This document shows, piece by piece, positions 15,991 through 24,092 of a stretch of DNA of 64,000 bases (its first letter is position 1; the number at the start of each line of letters is the position of its first letter). The stretch is from positions 1 through 64,000 of the forward strand of contig CAZFRO010000002.1 of the NCBI GenBank assembly GCA_964521425.1. The letters are read 5' to 3'. Below the pieces are notes generated by a model. It worked only from the letters and a program-made list of their open reading frames with translations, did no database searches and was not told the origin of the DNA. A program made the translations under genes and the position numbers. This DNA is from Joyebacterum sp964521425 (GTDB lineage Bacteria > Joyebacterota > Joyebacteria > Joyebacterales > Joyebacteraceae).

Positions 15991-18603
15991 ATGAGCGAAT
16001 TCTACGAGAAGCTCGAGCGCGAGGTCCTGCCGCTGGTCATGAGGCCCAGTCGTTACATCGGGTCAGAGAGAAACGTCCCCAGGCGTGAGACCGGGGATGT
16101 CGATCTCACATTCCTGTTTGCTTTCCCTGATGTGTACGAGATCGGGATGTCGCACCTTGGGATCAAGGTGCTCTACGACATTCTCAATCGAAGGCCTGAC
16201 ACGGTGGCTGAGCGCACTTTCTCACCGTGGACTGACATGGAGACGCTGATGCGGGAGAACGATATCCCGCTCTACTCCATGGAGAGCCACCGGCCGGCGC
16301 GCGACTTCGACGTCATCGGCTTCACCCTTCAGTACGAACTCCACTACACGACGATTCTCGCGATGATCGATCTCGCCGGAATTCCCGTGCGGTCGGCTGA
16401 TCGCGTCGAGGGTGATCCTCTCATTCTTGGAGGTGGTCCGTGCGCATTCAATCCTGAGCCGATGGCTGCGTTTCTGGATCTCGTGGTTGTCGGTGACGGC
16501 GAGAGCGCGGTTCTGGATCTGGCCGATTGTCTCATCTCATGCCGCAAGGACGGGCTATCGAGAGACGAGACGCTCGTGCGGGCGGCAGGTGTTCCCGGGA
16601 TCTACGTTCCCTCACTCTACGAAGCAACCTATGAGAGCGATCGGTACGTGGCGACGCGGCCGGTGAGCCCGGAGGCACCCGAGCGTGTTGCGAGGCGGGT
16701 GGAGAGAAGTCTCGATGGATTAGGCCACCCGGCCTGCCCCGTAGTGCCCATCACGGAGATAGCACACGACCGTCTGACCCTCGAGATCATGCGTGGCTGT
16801 ACGCGGGGCTGTCGTTTCTGTCAGGCGGGCATGGTGACCCGTCCCGTCCGGGAGCGCCCCGTGAACGATCTCGTCTCGCTCGCCGTGGACGGCCTGGCGG
16901 CGACTGGATACGATGAAGTATCTCTCATGTCACTCTCCACGTCCGACTACTCGGGACTCGGTGAGCTTGTTGACACACTCAATGAGAAGCTCTTCGATCG
17001 TCGCATCAGCATCGCTCTTCCCTCATTGAGAGCGGACAGCTTCGGGCTTGACATCGCCTCAGGGATCGGGAAGGTGCGCCGCTCCGGTCTCACGTTCGCT
17101 CCGGAGGCGGGCAGCGAACGACTGCGGGACGTCATCAACAAGAATGAGAGCGAGGAGAGCATCCTGAGGACGGTGGATGTCGCGTTCTCCTCGGGATGGA
17201 ATCGCATCAAGCTCTATTTCATGATCGGGCTTCCTACTGAGACCACGGACGATATCCGTGCCATAGCTTCACTCGTGCGACGCGTCCGCTCTGTGGCCAG
17301 AGCCGCCAACAAGGGAGCGAAGCTCAACGTGTCGATCTCTCCGTTTGTCCCCAAGGTGGGGACACCGTTTCAGTGGGAATCCCAGGACAGCCGGGCCGAG
17401 ATCCTCGAGAAGGAGGAGCTTCTTCGGCAGCTTCTCAAGATCAAGGGCGTGAAGTACTCCTTGAGGGACCCGGATATCTCCGTTCTGGAGGGAGTCTTCG
17501 CCCGCGGGGACAGGCGACTGGGGCACGTCATCGAGGCCGCATTCAGGCTGGGAGCGCGGCTTGAGGGCTGGACGGAACGATTCGACAACAGCATCTGGGA
17601 GCGTGCGTTCGAAGAGACAGGAATCGATCCGCACTCGTATGCGAATTCCATCGAGGAAGATGCGCCCCTCTACTGGGATCACATCTCGAACGGTCCATCG
17701 AAGGCGTTTCTCCAGTCGGAGCGGAGGAAGGCGCTCAAGGCGATCATCACGCCCGACTGTCGGGAGTCGGGGTGCTTCGATTGCGGCGCCTGTGATGAGG
17801 AAGGACGTTCATCGCGGGAAATGCCCGCGAGGCCACAGCCCGCCAGATCGGAATCTGCTGAAGAGAAGCACAGTGTCACGTCCTTCGGCAGGCGGACGAG
17901 GAAAGAGCGGGGGATGGGCGGAAGCGGAGAGAGATGGCGCATCCGTTATGCGAAGGAGCGCGAACTCAGGTTCATCTCGCATCTTGACATCGTCCGGGCT
18001 GTGACACGTGCCGTTTCCGGTTCAGGACTCGCGATCGCTTTCTCCCGTGGATTCAACCCGCATCCGAAGGTCTCGTTCGGACCGTCGCTTCCTGTTGGCA
18101 CAACGGGTGAAGCCGAGATCTTCGATATCGAGCTTGCACGCCTGACCACCGCACAGGAGGTGCGTGAACGGCTCTCGCCGGGACTCCCGGCTGGACTTCG
18201 CATTGTTTCCATCTCGCCCCTTCAATCGCGAGCCTCTGCATCGTCGGACGCAGCGGCCGCGCGCTACACAATGAGCGATGTCGTGTGTCTGGAAGGTATC
18301 GAGACCAAAGAGATTGAAGCGCGGATCGCTGAGCTTCGTCGAACGAGAGAGGTTGAGGTCGACCGGCGTGGCAAGAAGAAGCTTGTCACACCGAGTGACC
18401 AGATCATGGAGTTGCGTGTTATCGAGGAGGACCCACTGGTTCTGGGCCTCGTGCTCGCCATGGGACGAAAGGGCGCGATGCAGCCTGCAGATGTGCTTTT
18501 CCTCCTGTGTGCTGGAGGAGAGAGGGTGGCGCTGGCCTGCATACACAGGACTGAGCTCCTGAGGAGCCGCATTGTGAACGGCTCCGGTCTTGAGAGCCTC
18601 TGA
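15991..18603 (+). CDS. Radical SAM protein (TIGR03960 type) fused to DUF2344/TIGR03936 domain
   Basis: The 870-residue protein has an N-terminal B12-binding-like region (FLFAFPDVYEIGMSHLGIKVLYDILN), then a radical SAM core with the cluster motif C-x3-C-x2-C in MRGCTRGCRFCQAGM near residue 270. A cysteine motif (CRESGCFDCGACDEEG) follows near 590-605. From about residue 650 comes a DUF2344 domain (RIRYAKERELRFISHLDIVRAVTRA..FSRGFNPHPKVSFGPSLPVG). In many bacteria these two parts are separate neighbouring genes before RNase G; here they form one polypeptide. The activity is not established. The association with RNase G suggests RNA or ribosome modification, which is inference. Confidence 0.9.
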   Translation: MSEFYEKLEREVLPLVMRPSRYIGSERNVPRRETGDVDLTFLFAFPDVYEIGMSHLGIKVLYDILNRRPDTVAERTFSPWTDMETLMRENDIPLYSMESHRPARDFDVIGFTLQYELHYTTILAMIDLAGIPVRSADRVEGDPLILGGGPCAFNPEPMAAFLDLVVVGDGESAVLDLADCLISCRKDGLSRDETLVRAAGVPGIYVPSLYEATYESDRYVATRPVSPEAPERVARRVERSLDGLGHPACPVVPITEIAHDRLTLEIMRGCTRGCRFCQAGMVTRPVRERPVNDLVSLAVDGLAATGYDEVSLMSLSTSDYSGLGELVDTLNEKLFDRRISIALPSLRADSFGLDIASGIGKVRRSGLTFAPEAGSERLRDVINKNESEESILRTVDVAFSSGWNRIKLYFMIGLPTETTDDIRAIASLVRRVRSVARAANKGAKLNVSISPFVPKVGTPFQWESQDSRAEILEKEELLRQLLKIKGVKYSLRDPDISVLEGVFARGDRRLGHVIEAAFRLGARLEGWTERFDNSIWERAFEETGIDPHSYANSIEEDAPLYWDHISNGPSKAFLQSERRKALKAIITPDCRESGCFDCGACDEEGRSSREMPARPQPARSESAEEKHSVTSFGRRTRKERGMGGSGERWRIRYAKERELRFISHLDIVRAVTRAVSGSGLAIAFSRGFNPHPKVSFGPSLPVGTTGEAEIFDIELARLTTAQEVRERLSPGLPAGLRIVSISPLQSRASASSDAAAARYTMSDVVCLEGIETKEIEARIAELRRTREVEVDRRGKKKLVTPSDQIMELRVIEEDPLVLGLVLAMGRKGAMQPADVLFLLCAGGERVALACIHRTELLRSRIVNGSGLESL

Positions 18604-18613
18604 GTTCGCACGC

Positions 18614-18642
18614 TTGAAGGCCGGGGCTTGAATGACTATAAT
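18614..18642 (+). promoter_or_regulatory. Predicted sigma-70 promoter for rng
   Basis: TTGAAG (18614-18619) and a perfect TATAAT (18637-18642) are separated by exactly 17 bases. The site lies in the 138-base gap between the radical SAM gene and rng. It gives a leader of roughly 90 bases before the GTG start at 18742. Confidence 0.75.
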
Positions 18643-18692
18643 GAAAGTGGTAGCAGAGAGGTAAACTGCTCATAGACTCTGATATTCGAAGG

Positions 18693-18716
18693 CTCGGCTG
18701 CCTAGCGCAGGCTGAG
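18693..18716 (+). other. Leader hairpin upstream of rng
   Basis: CTCGGCTGC (18693-18701) can pair with GCAGGCTGAG (18707-18716), with one bulge and one G-U pair, inside the predicted rng leader. RNase E/G mRNAs in other bacteria are autoregulated through 5' structures. That this hairpin does so is only a possibility. Confidence 0.3.
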
Positions 18717-18741
18717 ATAAAGCACCAATGACAGGAGACAT

Positions 18742-20274
18742 GTGCACAAGGAAATAGTAGTCAACGACACGCCTGCCGAGACCAGGATAGCGATCCTGGA
18801 GGATCACAAGCTTGTCGAAGTGATGGCGGAGGCTGGAGAGGGCGGGCGGATAGTGGGCGACATCTACAAGGGTCGCGTGGGCGCTGTCCTCCCCGGGATG
18901 CAGGCGGCATTCATCGACATCGGGATGGAGAAGAGCGCCTTTCTGCACGTCTCGGACATGCGTGACATGGTTGGGTCGCTCGTGGGCGCGGATGGGCTTG
19001 AGGTGGAGGACGGGAAGCGTCCGGATGCGCCAAGCGCGCCGATTCAGGACCTTCTGAAGAAGGGCCAGGAGATCGTCGTTCAAGTCACCAAAGAACCGAT
19101 CAGCACCAAGGGGCCACGGGTCACGTCGCAGATATCGATCCCGGGGAGATTCATGGTGCTCGTGCCCTATTCGGGAACCGTCGGTGTGTCGAGAAAGATC
19201 GAGTCCACCGAGGAGCGGGATCGCCTGAAGGAGATCGCGCGAGAGGTTCGCCCGCCGTGGGGGGGCTTCATCGTTCGCACCGTCGCCGAGGGAGCCAGCA
19301 AGCGCCAGATAAAGCGAGACGCCAAGTATCTCACGAAGCTGTGGCGGCGCGTTCACGCGGATGCTGAGAAGGCCGTGGCGCCGTCGCTCGTCCACAGAGA
19401 GATGGGTCTCACTGCCGGTCTCGTTCGGGACATATTCTCATCAGATGTTGATCGACTGATAATCGACTCGAGGAAGGGCTATAAGGAGATCGCAGCCTAC
19501 ATCAGGATGGTTGCTCCGGAACTCAAGTCCCGGTTGGAACTCCACAAGGACAGCGCACCCATCTTCGACGATCTCGGCATCGAGACGGAGATCGAGAAGA
19601 CCTTCCGCCGCAAGGTCTACTTCAAGAAGGGCGGCTACATAGTCATCGACCATACGGAAGCTCTCATCTCGGTCGATGTCAACACCGGACGCTATACGGG
19701 GAAGAAGAACCAGGAGGAGACCATCCTCCGGACGAACCTGGAGGCGGCGCGGGAGATCGGCAGGCAGCTCAGGCTCAGGGACATCGGCGGGATAGTCGTC
19801 ATCGATTTCATTGACATGCAGTCAGAGTCCAACCGGAATAAAGTCGTCCAGGAGCTGAAGAGGATACTGTCCAGAGACCGTGCCCGGAGCAAGGTTTTCC
19901 CGATAGGGGAGCTCGGTCTCGTGCGTATGACGAGGCAGCGGGTGCGCCCGACCCTGCTGCATCTCTACAGTGATGCCTGCCCTTGCTGTGACGGCACGGG
20001 GAAGGTCCCGTCGCTGGATGCGACCATGCTGGCCATCGAGAGATCGGTCAGGAGGATCGTGACGACGAGAAGGGACAGGAAGCTCGATCTGGAGGTCTCT
20101 CCAGAGATCGCAGTCCACATTCTCACGGAGAAGGACAGTCGCCTCCGCCAGCTGGAGCGCGAGACGAACCACCCGATCGAGATCAGAGACAACGATGATT
20201 TCGATCGAGAGGAGTTCAGAATTCTCTCCTCGAGAACCGGTAAGGAACTCGTGTCCGAGGTGAGGAACGACTAG
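18742..20274 (+). CDS. rng: Ribonuclease G/E family endoribonuclease
   Basis: The 510-residue protein is the short RNase G form with no RNase E-like scaffold tail. It cleaves single-stranded, 5'-monophosphorylated RNA, for example in rRNA maturation and mRNA decay. The S1 domain begins GDIYKGRVGAVLPGMQAAFIDIGMEKSAFLH. The catalytic region includes ISVDVNTGRYTGKKNQEETILRTNLEAA and GGIVVIDFIDM with the metal-binding aspartates. The zinc-link CPxC equivalent is DACPCCDGTGKVPS. GTG 18742 follows CAGGAGAC. The gene has its own promoter and is followed after 15 bases by a PAS protein. Confidence 0.94.
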   Translation: MHKEIVVNDTPAETRIAILEDHKLVEVMAEAGEGGRIVGDIYKGRVGAVLPGMQAAFIDIGMEKSAFLHVSDMRDMVGSLVGADGLEVEDGKRPDAPSAPIQDLLKKGQEIVVQVTKEPISTKGPRVTSQISIPGRFMVLVPYSGTVGVSRKIESTEERDRLKEIAREVRPPWGGFIVRTVAEGASKRQIKRDAKYLTKLWRRVHADAEKAVAPSLVHREMGLTAGLVRDIFSSDVDRLIIDSRKGYKEIAAYIRMVAPELKSRLELHKDSAPIFDDLGIETEIEKTFRRKVYFKKGGYIVIDHTEALISVDVNTGRYTGKKNQEETILRTNLEAAREIGRQLRLRDIGGIVVIDFIDMQSESNRNKVVQELKRILSRDRARSKVFPIGELGLVRMTRQRVRPTLLHLYSDACPCCDGTGKVPSLDATMLAIERSVRRIVTTRRDRKLDLEVSPEIAVHILTEKDSRLRQLERETNHPIEIRDNDDFDREEFRILSSRTGKELVSEVRND

Positions 20275-20289
20275 CTGGAGGTCAATACC

Positions 20290-20616
20290 GTGGAGCGTGA
20301 ACAGCTGCTCGAGGCGATTCTCAATAGCCTCAAGGACCCCGTTCTCTTTGCGCGGCCGGATCATGTGATTACGTACATGAACGACGCGGCCGCCGATCAC
20401 TACTCCAGGGGGCGGGCGCTTCTGGGACAGTCGCTTCTTGACTGTCACAACGAGCAATCATGCAGGGTGATAGCTCAAGTTCTCGTGCGTTTCGCGGATG
20501 GTGAGGACGAGTGCCTGATCTCTGAGAACAAGGAGAGGCGGCTGTACATGCGTGCTGTGAGAGATGCAGATGGCCGTCTCCTTGGGTACTACGAACGTTA
20601 TTCCTTTTCTACTTGA
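20290..20616 (+). CDS. Small single PAS domain protein
   Basis: This is a 108-residue protein consisting of one PAS fold only: LLEAILNSLKDPVLFARPDHVITYMNDAAADHYSRGRALLGQSLLDCHNEQS, with a C-terminal strand pair ending in GYYERYSFST. The HNEQS motif in the middle of the fold is typical of small sensor PAS proteins, but no cofactor can be assigned. There is no output domain, so it would have to act by binding a partner. It starts at GTG 20290, shortly after rng. The next promoter overlaps its stop codon. Confidence 0.75.
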   Translation: MEREQLLEAILNSLKDPVLFARPDHVITYMNDAAADHYSRGRALLGQSLLDCHNEQSCRVIAQVLVRFADGEDECLISENKERRLYMRAVRDADGRLLGYYERYSFST

Positions 20617-20642
20617 CGTGTATTCCAACATAACGATATGAT
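20613..20642 (+). promoter_or_regulatory. Predicted sigma-70 promoter for the acetyltransferase block
   Basis: TTGACG (20613-20618) and TATGAT (20637-20642) are spaced by 18 bases. The -35 element overlaps the stop codon of the PAS gene. The surrounding sequence is unusually A/T-rich for this window. It would drive a leader that includes a possible 19-codon reading frame and then the GNAT genes. Confidence 0.6.
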
Positions 20643-20702
20643 TCGAATTCAAGGTATAGGTTCTTCAATCGTCAAAGGTCTAAAGCATAGAGGAGGTGCT
20701 TG

Positions 20703-20762
20703 ATGTCGGACATTAGTAAGGCGGGCCGTGTGATATCGCGCCTCGAGAGACCAGTCCTCTAG
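20703..20762 (+). CDS. Possible 19-residue leader peptide or remnant
   Basis: ATG 20703 is preceded by AGAGGAGGTG, one of the strongest ribosome binding sites in the window, and opens a 19-codon frame ending at TAG 20760-20762 (MSDISKAGRVISRLERPVL). It lies about 55 bases after the predicted promoter. It could be a regulatory leader peptide, or the surviving start of a gene destroyed by deletion. No similarity is recognised, and the frame may be untranslated. Confidence 0.35.
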   Translation: MSDISKAGRVISRLERPVL

Positions 20763-20981
20763 CTGTCCAGATCCCGACGATGCCTTGGGGTTCCCGGACA
20801 GACGCTGGGGGCCACCTCTCGGAAGACAGTAGATCCAGCGACATCACGATATAGCGGTCTTCGGCGGAGCCCATAACTCTGCCTACGCCCATACCCACTT
20901 GGAACGGATAGGTGGATCCAAGTGGTGACCATTAGTCACATACACGCGCGGCGTCTCACTGCCGCGATGAGGAGCAAGGGA
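20763..20981. other. Non-coding stretch with a 9-bp inverted repeat
   Basis: I see no convincing gene here; all frames are short. A perfect 9-bp inverted repeat, CCACTTGGA (20895-20903) and TCCAAGTGG (20917-20925), encloses 13 bases and is not followed by a T-run. It could be a regulator binding site or a leader hairpin for the GNAT genes. Together with the micro-frame upstream this is the longest gene-poor stretch in the window (about 365 bases from 20617). It has no tRNA or recognisable riboswitch. Confidence 0.5.
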
Positions 20982-21029
20982 ATGTTCAAGATATGAGAAT
21001 TCAACTATTCGGTCGCTGACTACGAGGCC
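20982..21029 (+). pseudogene. Interrupted N-terminal end of the first GNAT gene (TGA at codon 5)
   Basis: ATG 20982, preceded by GAGGAGCAAGGGA, is in frame with the acetyltransferase beginning at 21030, but codon 5 is TGA (20994-20996). Reading through gives I-stop-EFNYSVADYEAM. This aligns without gaps to IRPFEPNDADYETV of the third paralog, the TGA falling on its first arginine (CGG there). A single CGA-to-TGA change in an ancestral gene would explain it. TGA is a normal stop elsewhere in this window. A sequencing error cannot be excluded. Confidence 0.65.
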
Positions 21030-22013
21030 ATGATCTCGCTTGTGAACGCCATCTGGCCCGACGAGCCATCGTCGGTCGAAGGAACGAGGTATTGGGACAG
21101 CGCGCGGGACCACAAGTACATGTTCGAGCGCTTCGTTGTGGAGGAGAACGGCGTGATCGTGGGCTACATGTCGTGCGGCGAGTCGTCGTGGAGCCACATT
21201 CCGGGCAAGTACTTCATCCAGGTGAGGGTGTCGCCCAAGCGGCAGAGACAGGGGATCGGATCGAGCCTGTACGATCATGCTGCGGGGATTCTAAGCGAAC
21301 GCGAACTCAAGCCGACGATGCTAACCTCGCACGCACGAGAGGATCAGCCTGACGGAGTCCGCTTTCTCACGTCGCGCGGGTACGAGCAGACGATGCGCGG
21401 TGAGGTCTCCTGGCTCACGCTTGCGGATTTCGATGAGGAGCGCTTCACTGGAGCCGAGGAGAAGGTGCTCGACCAAGGTGTTGAGATGAAGACATTCACA
21501 GAGCTCGATGGCATCGATCCCAAGCTGCGCGAGAGAATGTGGGAGCTCGACTACGAACTCATGAAGGACGTACCGTCGCCGGATCCCGTCACGAAGGAAC
21601 CGTTCGAGCAGTTCCTGAAGTGGCTCGATAGCCCTTCGTTTCTGCCGGACGCCTGGTTCATCGCCGTGGACGGTGGGGCGTACGTCGGTATGACCGCGTT
21701 CTGGAAGCGGCTGGCCTCTCCCGACAAGTTGGGAACAGGCCTGACGGGTGTCGTGAGAAGTCACAGGCGTAGAGGCATCGCGACCGCACTCAAGGTCCGG
21801 GCGATCCACTTCGCGAAGGAGTACGGCGCCCGGGTGATTGAGACCGACAACGAGGAGAACAACCCGGTGTTCGATCTCAACGTGGCTCTCGGGTTCAGGC
21901 CGCGACCGGGGTGGTTGATGTTCAAGAAGATGCTGGCGACGGCGACGGAGCCGGAGTCGGAATCTGTGGGCGCAGCCGTCTCAACTGAGTCCAGTGGTGG
22001 AACAGACAACTGA
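21030..22013 (+). CDS. Tandem-GNAT acetyltransferase, copy 1 (N-terminally shortened)
   Basis: This 327-residue protein has two GNAT domains. In the first, FIQVRVSPKRQRQGIGSSLYDHA is the acetyl-CoA-binding motif A. In the second it is GVVRSHRRRGIATALKVRAIHFAKEYGA, followed by IETDNEENNPVFDLNVALGF. It is the first of three paralogous neighbours. The open frame starts at ATG 21030, which removes the first beta strand that the paralogs retain; the true start appears blocked by TGA at 20994. The protein may still fold if initiated here, but no good ribosome binding site precedes 21030. The substrate is unknown; the double-GNAT layout resembles mycothiol synthase-like enzymes. Confidence 0.8.
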   Translation: MISLVNAIWPDEPSSVEGTRYWDSARDHKYMFERFVVEENGVIVGYMSCGESSWSHIPGKYFIQVRVSPKRQRQGIGSSLYDHAAGILSERELKPTMLTSHAREDQPDGVRFLTSRGYEQTMRGEVSWLTLADFDEERFTGAEEKVLDQGVEMKTFTELDGIDPKLRERMWELDYELMKDVPSPDPVTKEPFEQFLKWLDSPSFLPDAWFIAVDGGAYVGMTAFWKRLASPDKLGTGLTGVVRSHRRRGIATALKVRAIHFAKEYGARVIETDNEENNPVFDLNVALGFRPRPGWLMFKKMLATATEPESESVGAAVSTESSGGTDN

Positions 22014-22033
22014 TTAAGACAATGGAGAAACAC

Positions 22034-23020
22034 ATGACACAACTGATACGGGTTTTCGACAGCACGGACGCCGACTACAAGGCGGCCGTGGAGATCAACA
22101 ACATGCTCTGGCCCGAGTGGCTGCAGAGTGTTGAGGGGATGAAGGCGGACGACGCCACCCGGGATCCTGAGTACTATTTCCAGCGCCTCATGTGGGAGAC
22201 AAATGGGCAGGTCGTCGCATTCGCATCGGTCGGTGACTCCGCATGGAGCCACAAGCCGGGCAAGTACTTCGTCTACATCCAGGTACGGCCGGATCGCCAG
22301 AGGCAGGGCATAGGCTCAGCGTTCTACGATCACATCATGGAACTCCTGGCGAAGTGCGAGACTCGTCCGCAGAAACTCACAACGGATACGCGTGAGGATA
22401 TGGATGAGTACATCAGATTCCTGACGAAGCGTGGCTTCAAGCAGACGCAGAGGCAGGAGGTGTCGCGACTCGATACCGCCGGCTTCGACTCAGAGGCCTT
22501 CGACGCGTACCGGGGACGCGCTGGGTCACACGGCCTGACAATCGTCACGGCGGCTGAGCTATCGAGGACCGACAAAGCGTGGAAGCGTAAGCTCTACGAT
22601 CTGGTCTGGGAGATCCTGAAGGACGTGCCGACGCCTGACCCGCTCACACGGCGCCCGTATGATCAGTGGGTCAAGCAGTTCGATCACCCTGCATTCTTCC
22701 CGGAGTCGTGGTTCATCGCCCTGGATGGGGATGACTACGTGGGTATGACGAGCCTCTGGCTGGCCCTTGCCGACCAGAACCGGCTCTATGTGGGGTTGAC
22801 CGGGACGCTCAGACCGTACAGACGGAAGGGGATCGCGACTGAACTCAAGGTTCACGCCATTGAGCTTGCCAGAGACAGGAGCGTCAGCTATCTCCTTACC
22901 GACAATGAGGAGAACAACCCTATGTACGATCTGAATCTCAAGCTGGGATTTCACCGGATGCCGGCGTGGCTCAGCTTCGCAAACGAATTGAATCAAGAGA
23001 ACACGGAGACACATACATGA
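22034..23020 (+). CDS. Tandem-GNAT acetyltransferase, copy 2
   Basis: This 328-residue double-GNAT protein is paralogous to its two neighbours. Motif A of domain 1 reads VYIQVRPDRQRQGIGSAFYDHI, and domain 2 has GTLRPYRRKGIATELKVHAIELA then LLTDNEENNPMYDLNLKLGF. The start is probably ATG 22034, after GGAGAAACAC; ATG 22022 would add MEKH. It begins about 20 bases after copy 1, and its stop overlaps copy 3 as ATGA, so the three are one transcript. The substrate is unknown. The strong conservation of the second-domain TDNEENNP block in all copies suggests a shared chemistry. Confidence 0.88.
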   Translation: MTQLIRVFDSTDADYKAAVEINNMLWPEWLQSVEGMKADDATRDPEYYFQRLMWETNGQVVAFASVGDSAWSHKPGKYFVYIQVRPDRQRQGIGSAFYDHIMELLAKCETRPQKLTTDTREDMDEYIRFLTKRGFKQTQRQEVSRLDTAGFDSEAFDAYRGRAGSHGLTIVTAAELSRTDKAWKRKLYDLVWEILKDVPTPDPLTRRPYDQWVKQFDHPAFFPESWFIALDGDDYVGMTSLWLALADQNRLYVGLTGTLRPYRRKGIATELKVHAIELARDRSVSYLLTDNEENNPMYDLNLKLGFHRMPAWLSFANELNQENTETHT

Positions 23021-24018
23021 AAGACTCAACAGCAACAATGACAATTCGGCCGTTCGAGCCGAATGATGCCGATTACGAGACAGTGGTCGGGATCTCGAAC
23101 GCGCTCTGGCCGGATGAGCGCACATCGGTGCGTCAGTTCCGGTACAGGGACGAGAACAGAGATCAGCGGTTTCTGCTCAAGCGTTTCATGGGACAGGTGG
23201 ATGGAGACGTCGTGGCGATCGGCACATACGGAGAGAGAGCGTGGTGTCACAGCCCGGGCAAGTACTTCATAGAGGTTGAGGTTCACCCCGATCATCAGAG
23301 ACAGGGATACGGGAGCCGGTTCCACGACTTCCTGGTGGCGGAGCTTGAGCCGAAGGACCCTATCTGCCATGTGGTCTGGACGCGCGAGGACAAACCGGAA
23401 TGCGTACGGTTCATCACGAGTCGCGGGTACGAGTCCGTGATGCGCTACGCCGTATCCCGCTTGAGCATCGCGGAGTTCGATTTCGAGCGGTACGCCGGTC
23501 TCCCCGCACACATGAGTGAGCAGGGAGTGGAGATACTCCGTCTCTCCGAGCTTCCTCAGGTTGACGAGGATTGGAAACGCTCGTACTACGAACTCGAGTG
23601 GGAACTCTTCCAGGATGTGCCGTTCACGGATCCTCCGACGAAGGAGACGTTTGAGCACTTCTGCACGCGGTTCGAGAGCCCCGCGTACGACGCGGACGCG
23701 CACTGGTTCGCGCGGGACGGTGAACGCTACGTGGGCTACAGCGGCGTCTGGCTCTCCGCGGCTGATCCGAAGAAGCTCTATACGGGTCTCACTGGTGTTG
23801 TCAGAACGCATCGCCGCCGCGGAATAGCGACAGCGCTCAAGCTCAAGGGTGTCGAATACGCCCGTGATCGGGGAGTGGAGCAGATCGAGACCGACAACGA
23901 GGAGAACAACCCGATGTTCGGACTCAATCTCCAGCTCGGCTTCAAGGCGGTCCCGGCGTGGATCGAGTATATGAAGACGCTGAGGGTTGAACCACCGACA
24001 AGCGCGATGTCCACTTGA
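23017..24018 (+). CDS. Tandem-GNAT acetyltransferase, copy 3
   Basis: This 333-residue double-GNAT protein overlaps copy 2 as ATGA at 23017. Domain 1 has FIEVEVHPDHQRQGYGSRFHDFL, and domain 2 has GVVRTHRRRGIATALKLKGVEYARDRG followed by IETDNEENNPMFGLNLQLGF. Its intact N-terminus (MTIRPFEPNDADYETVV, with a possible second start at ATG 23038) supplies the reference for the damaged copy 1. All three differ enough to be old duplicates. As with the others, the acceptor substrate cannot be predicted. Confidence 0.88.
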   Translation: MKDSTATMTIRPFEPNDADYETVVGISNALWPDERTSVRQFRYRDENRDQRFLLKRFMGQVDGDVVAIGTYGERAWCHSPGKYFIEVEVHPDHQRQGYGSRFHDFLVAELEPKDPICHVVWTREDKPECVRFITSRGYESVMRYAVSRLSIAEFDFERYAGLPAHMSEQGVEILRLSELPQVDEDWKRSYYELEWELFQDVPFTDPPTKETFEHFCTRFESPAYDADAHWFARDGERYVGYSGVWLSAADPKKLYTGLTGVVRTHRRRGIATALKLKGVEYARDRGVEQIETDNEENNPMFGLNLQLGFKAVPAWIEYMKTLRVEPPTSAMST

Positions 24019-24092
24019 AACCGTCATCGGAATGCTGTACGAACGACTGAGGATGAAGGAAACGTATGAGCTCATGACAAGGAGCCGTGTAC

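Noticed and set aside
20617..20981. tRNA or known riboswitch in the gene-poor stretch
   Set aside because: No T-loop (GGTTCGA-type) with matching acceptor stem and no known aptamer core could be found by eye; only a promoter, a micro-frame and an inverted repeat are supported.
22022..22033. ATG 22022 as the start of GNAT copy 2
   Set aside because: The ribosome binding site GGAGAA lies downstream of it and fits ATG 22034; the four extra residues have no counterpart in the other copies.
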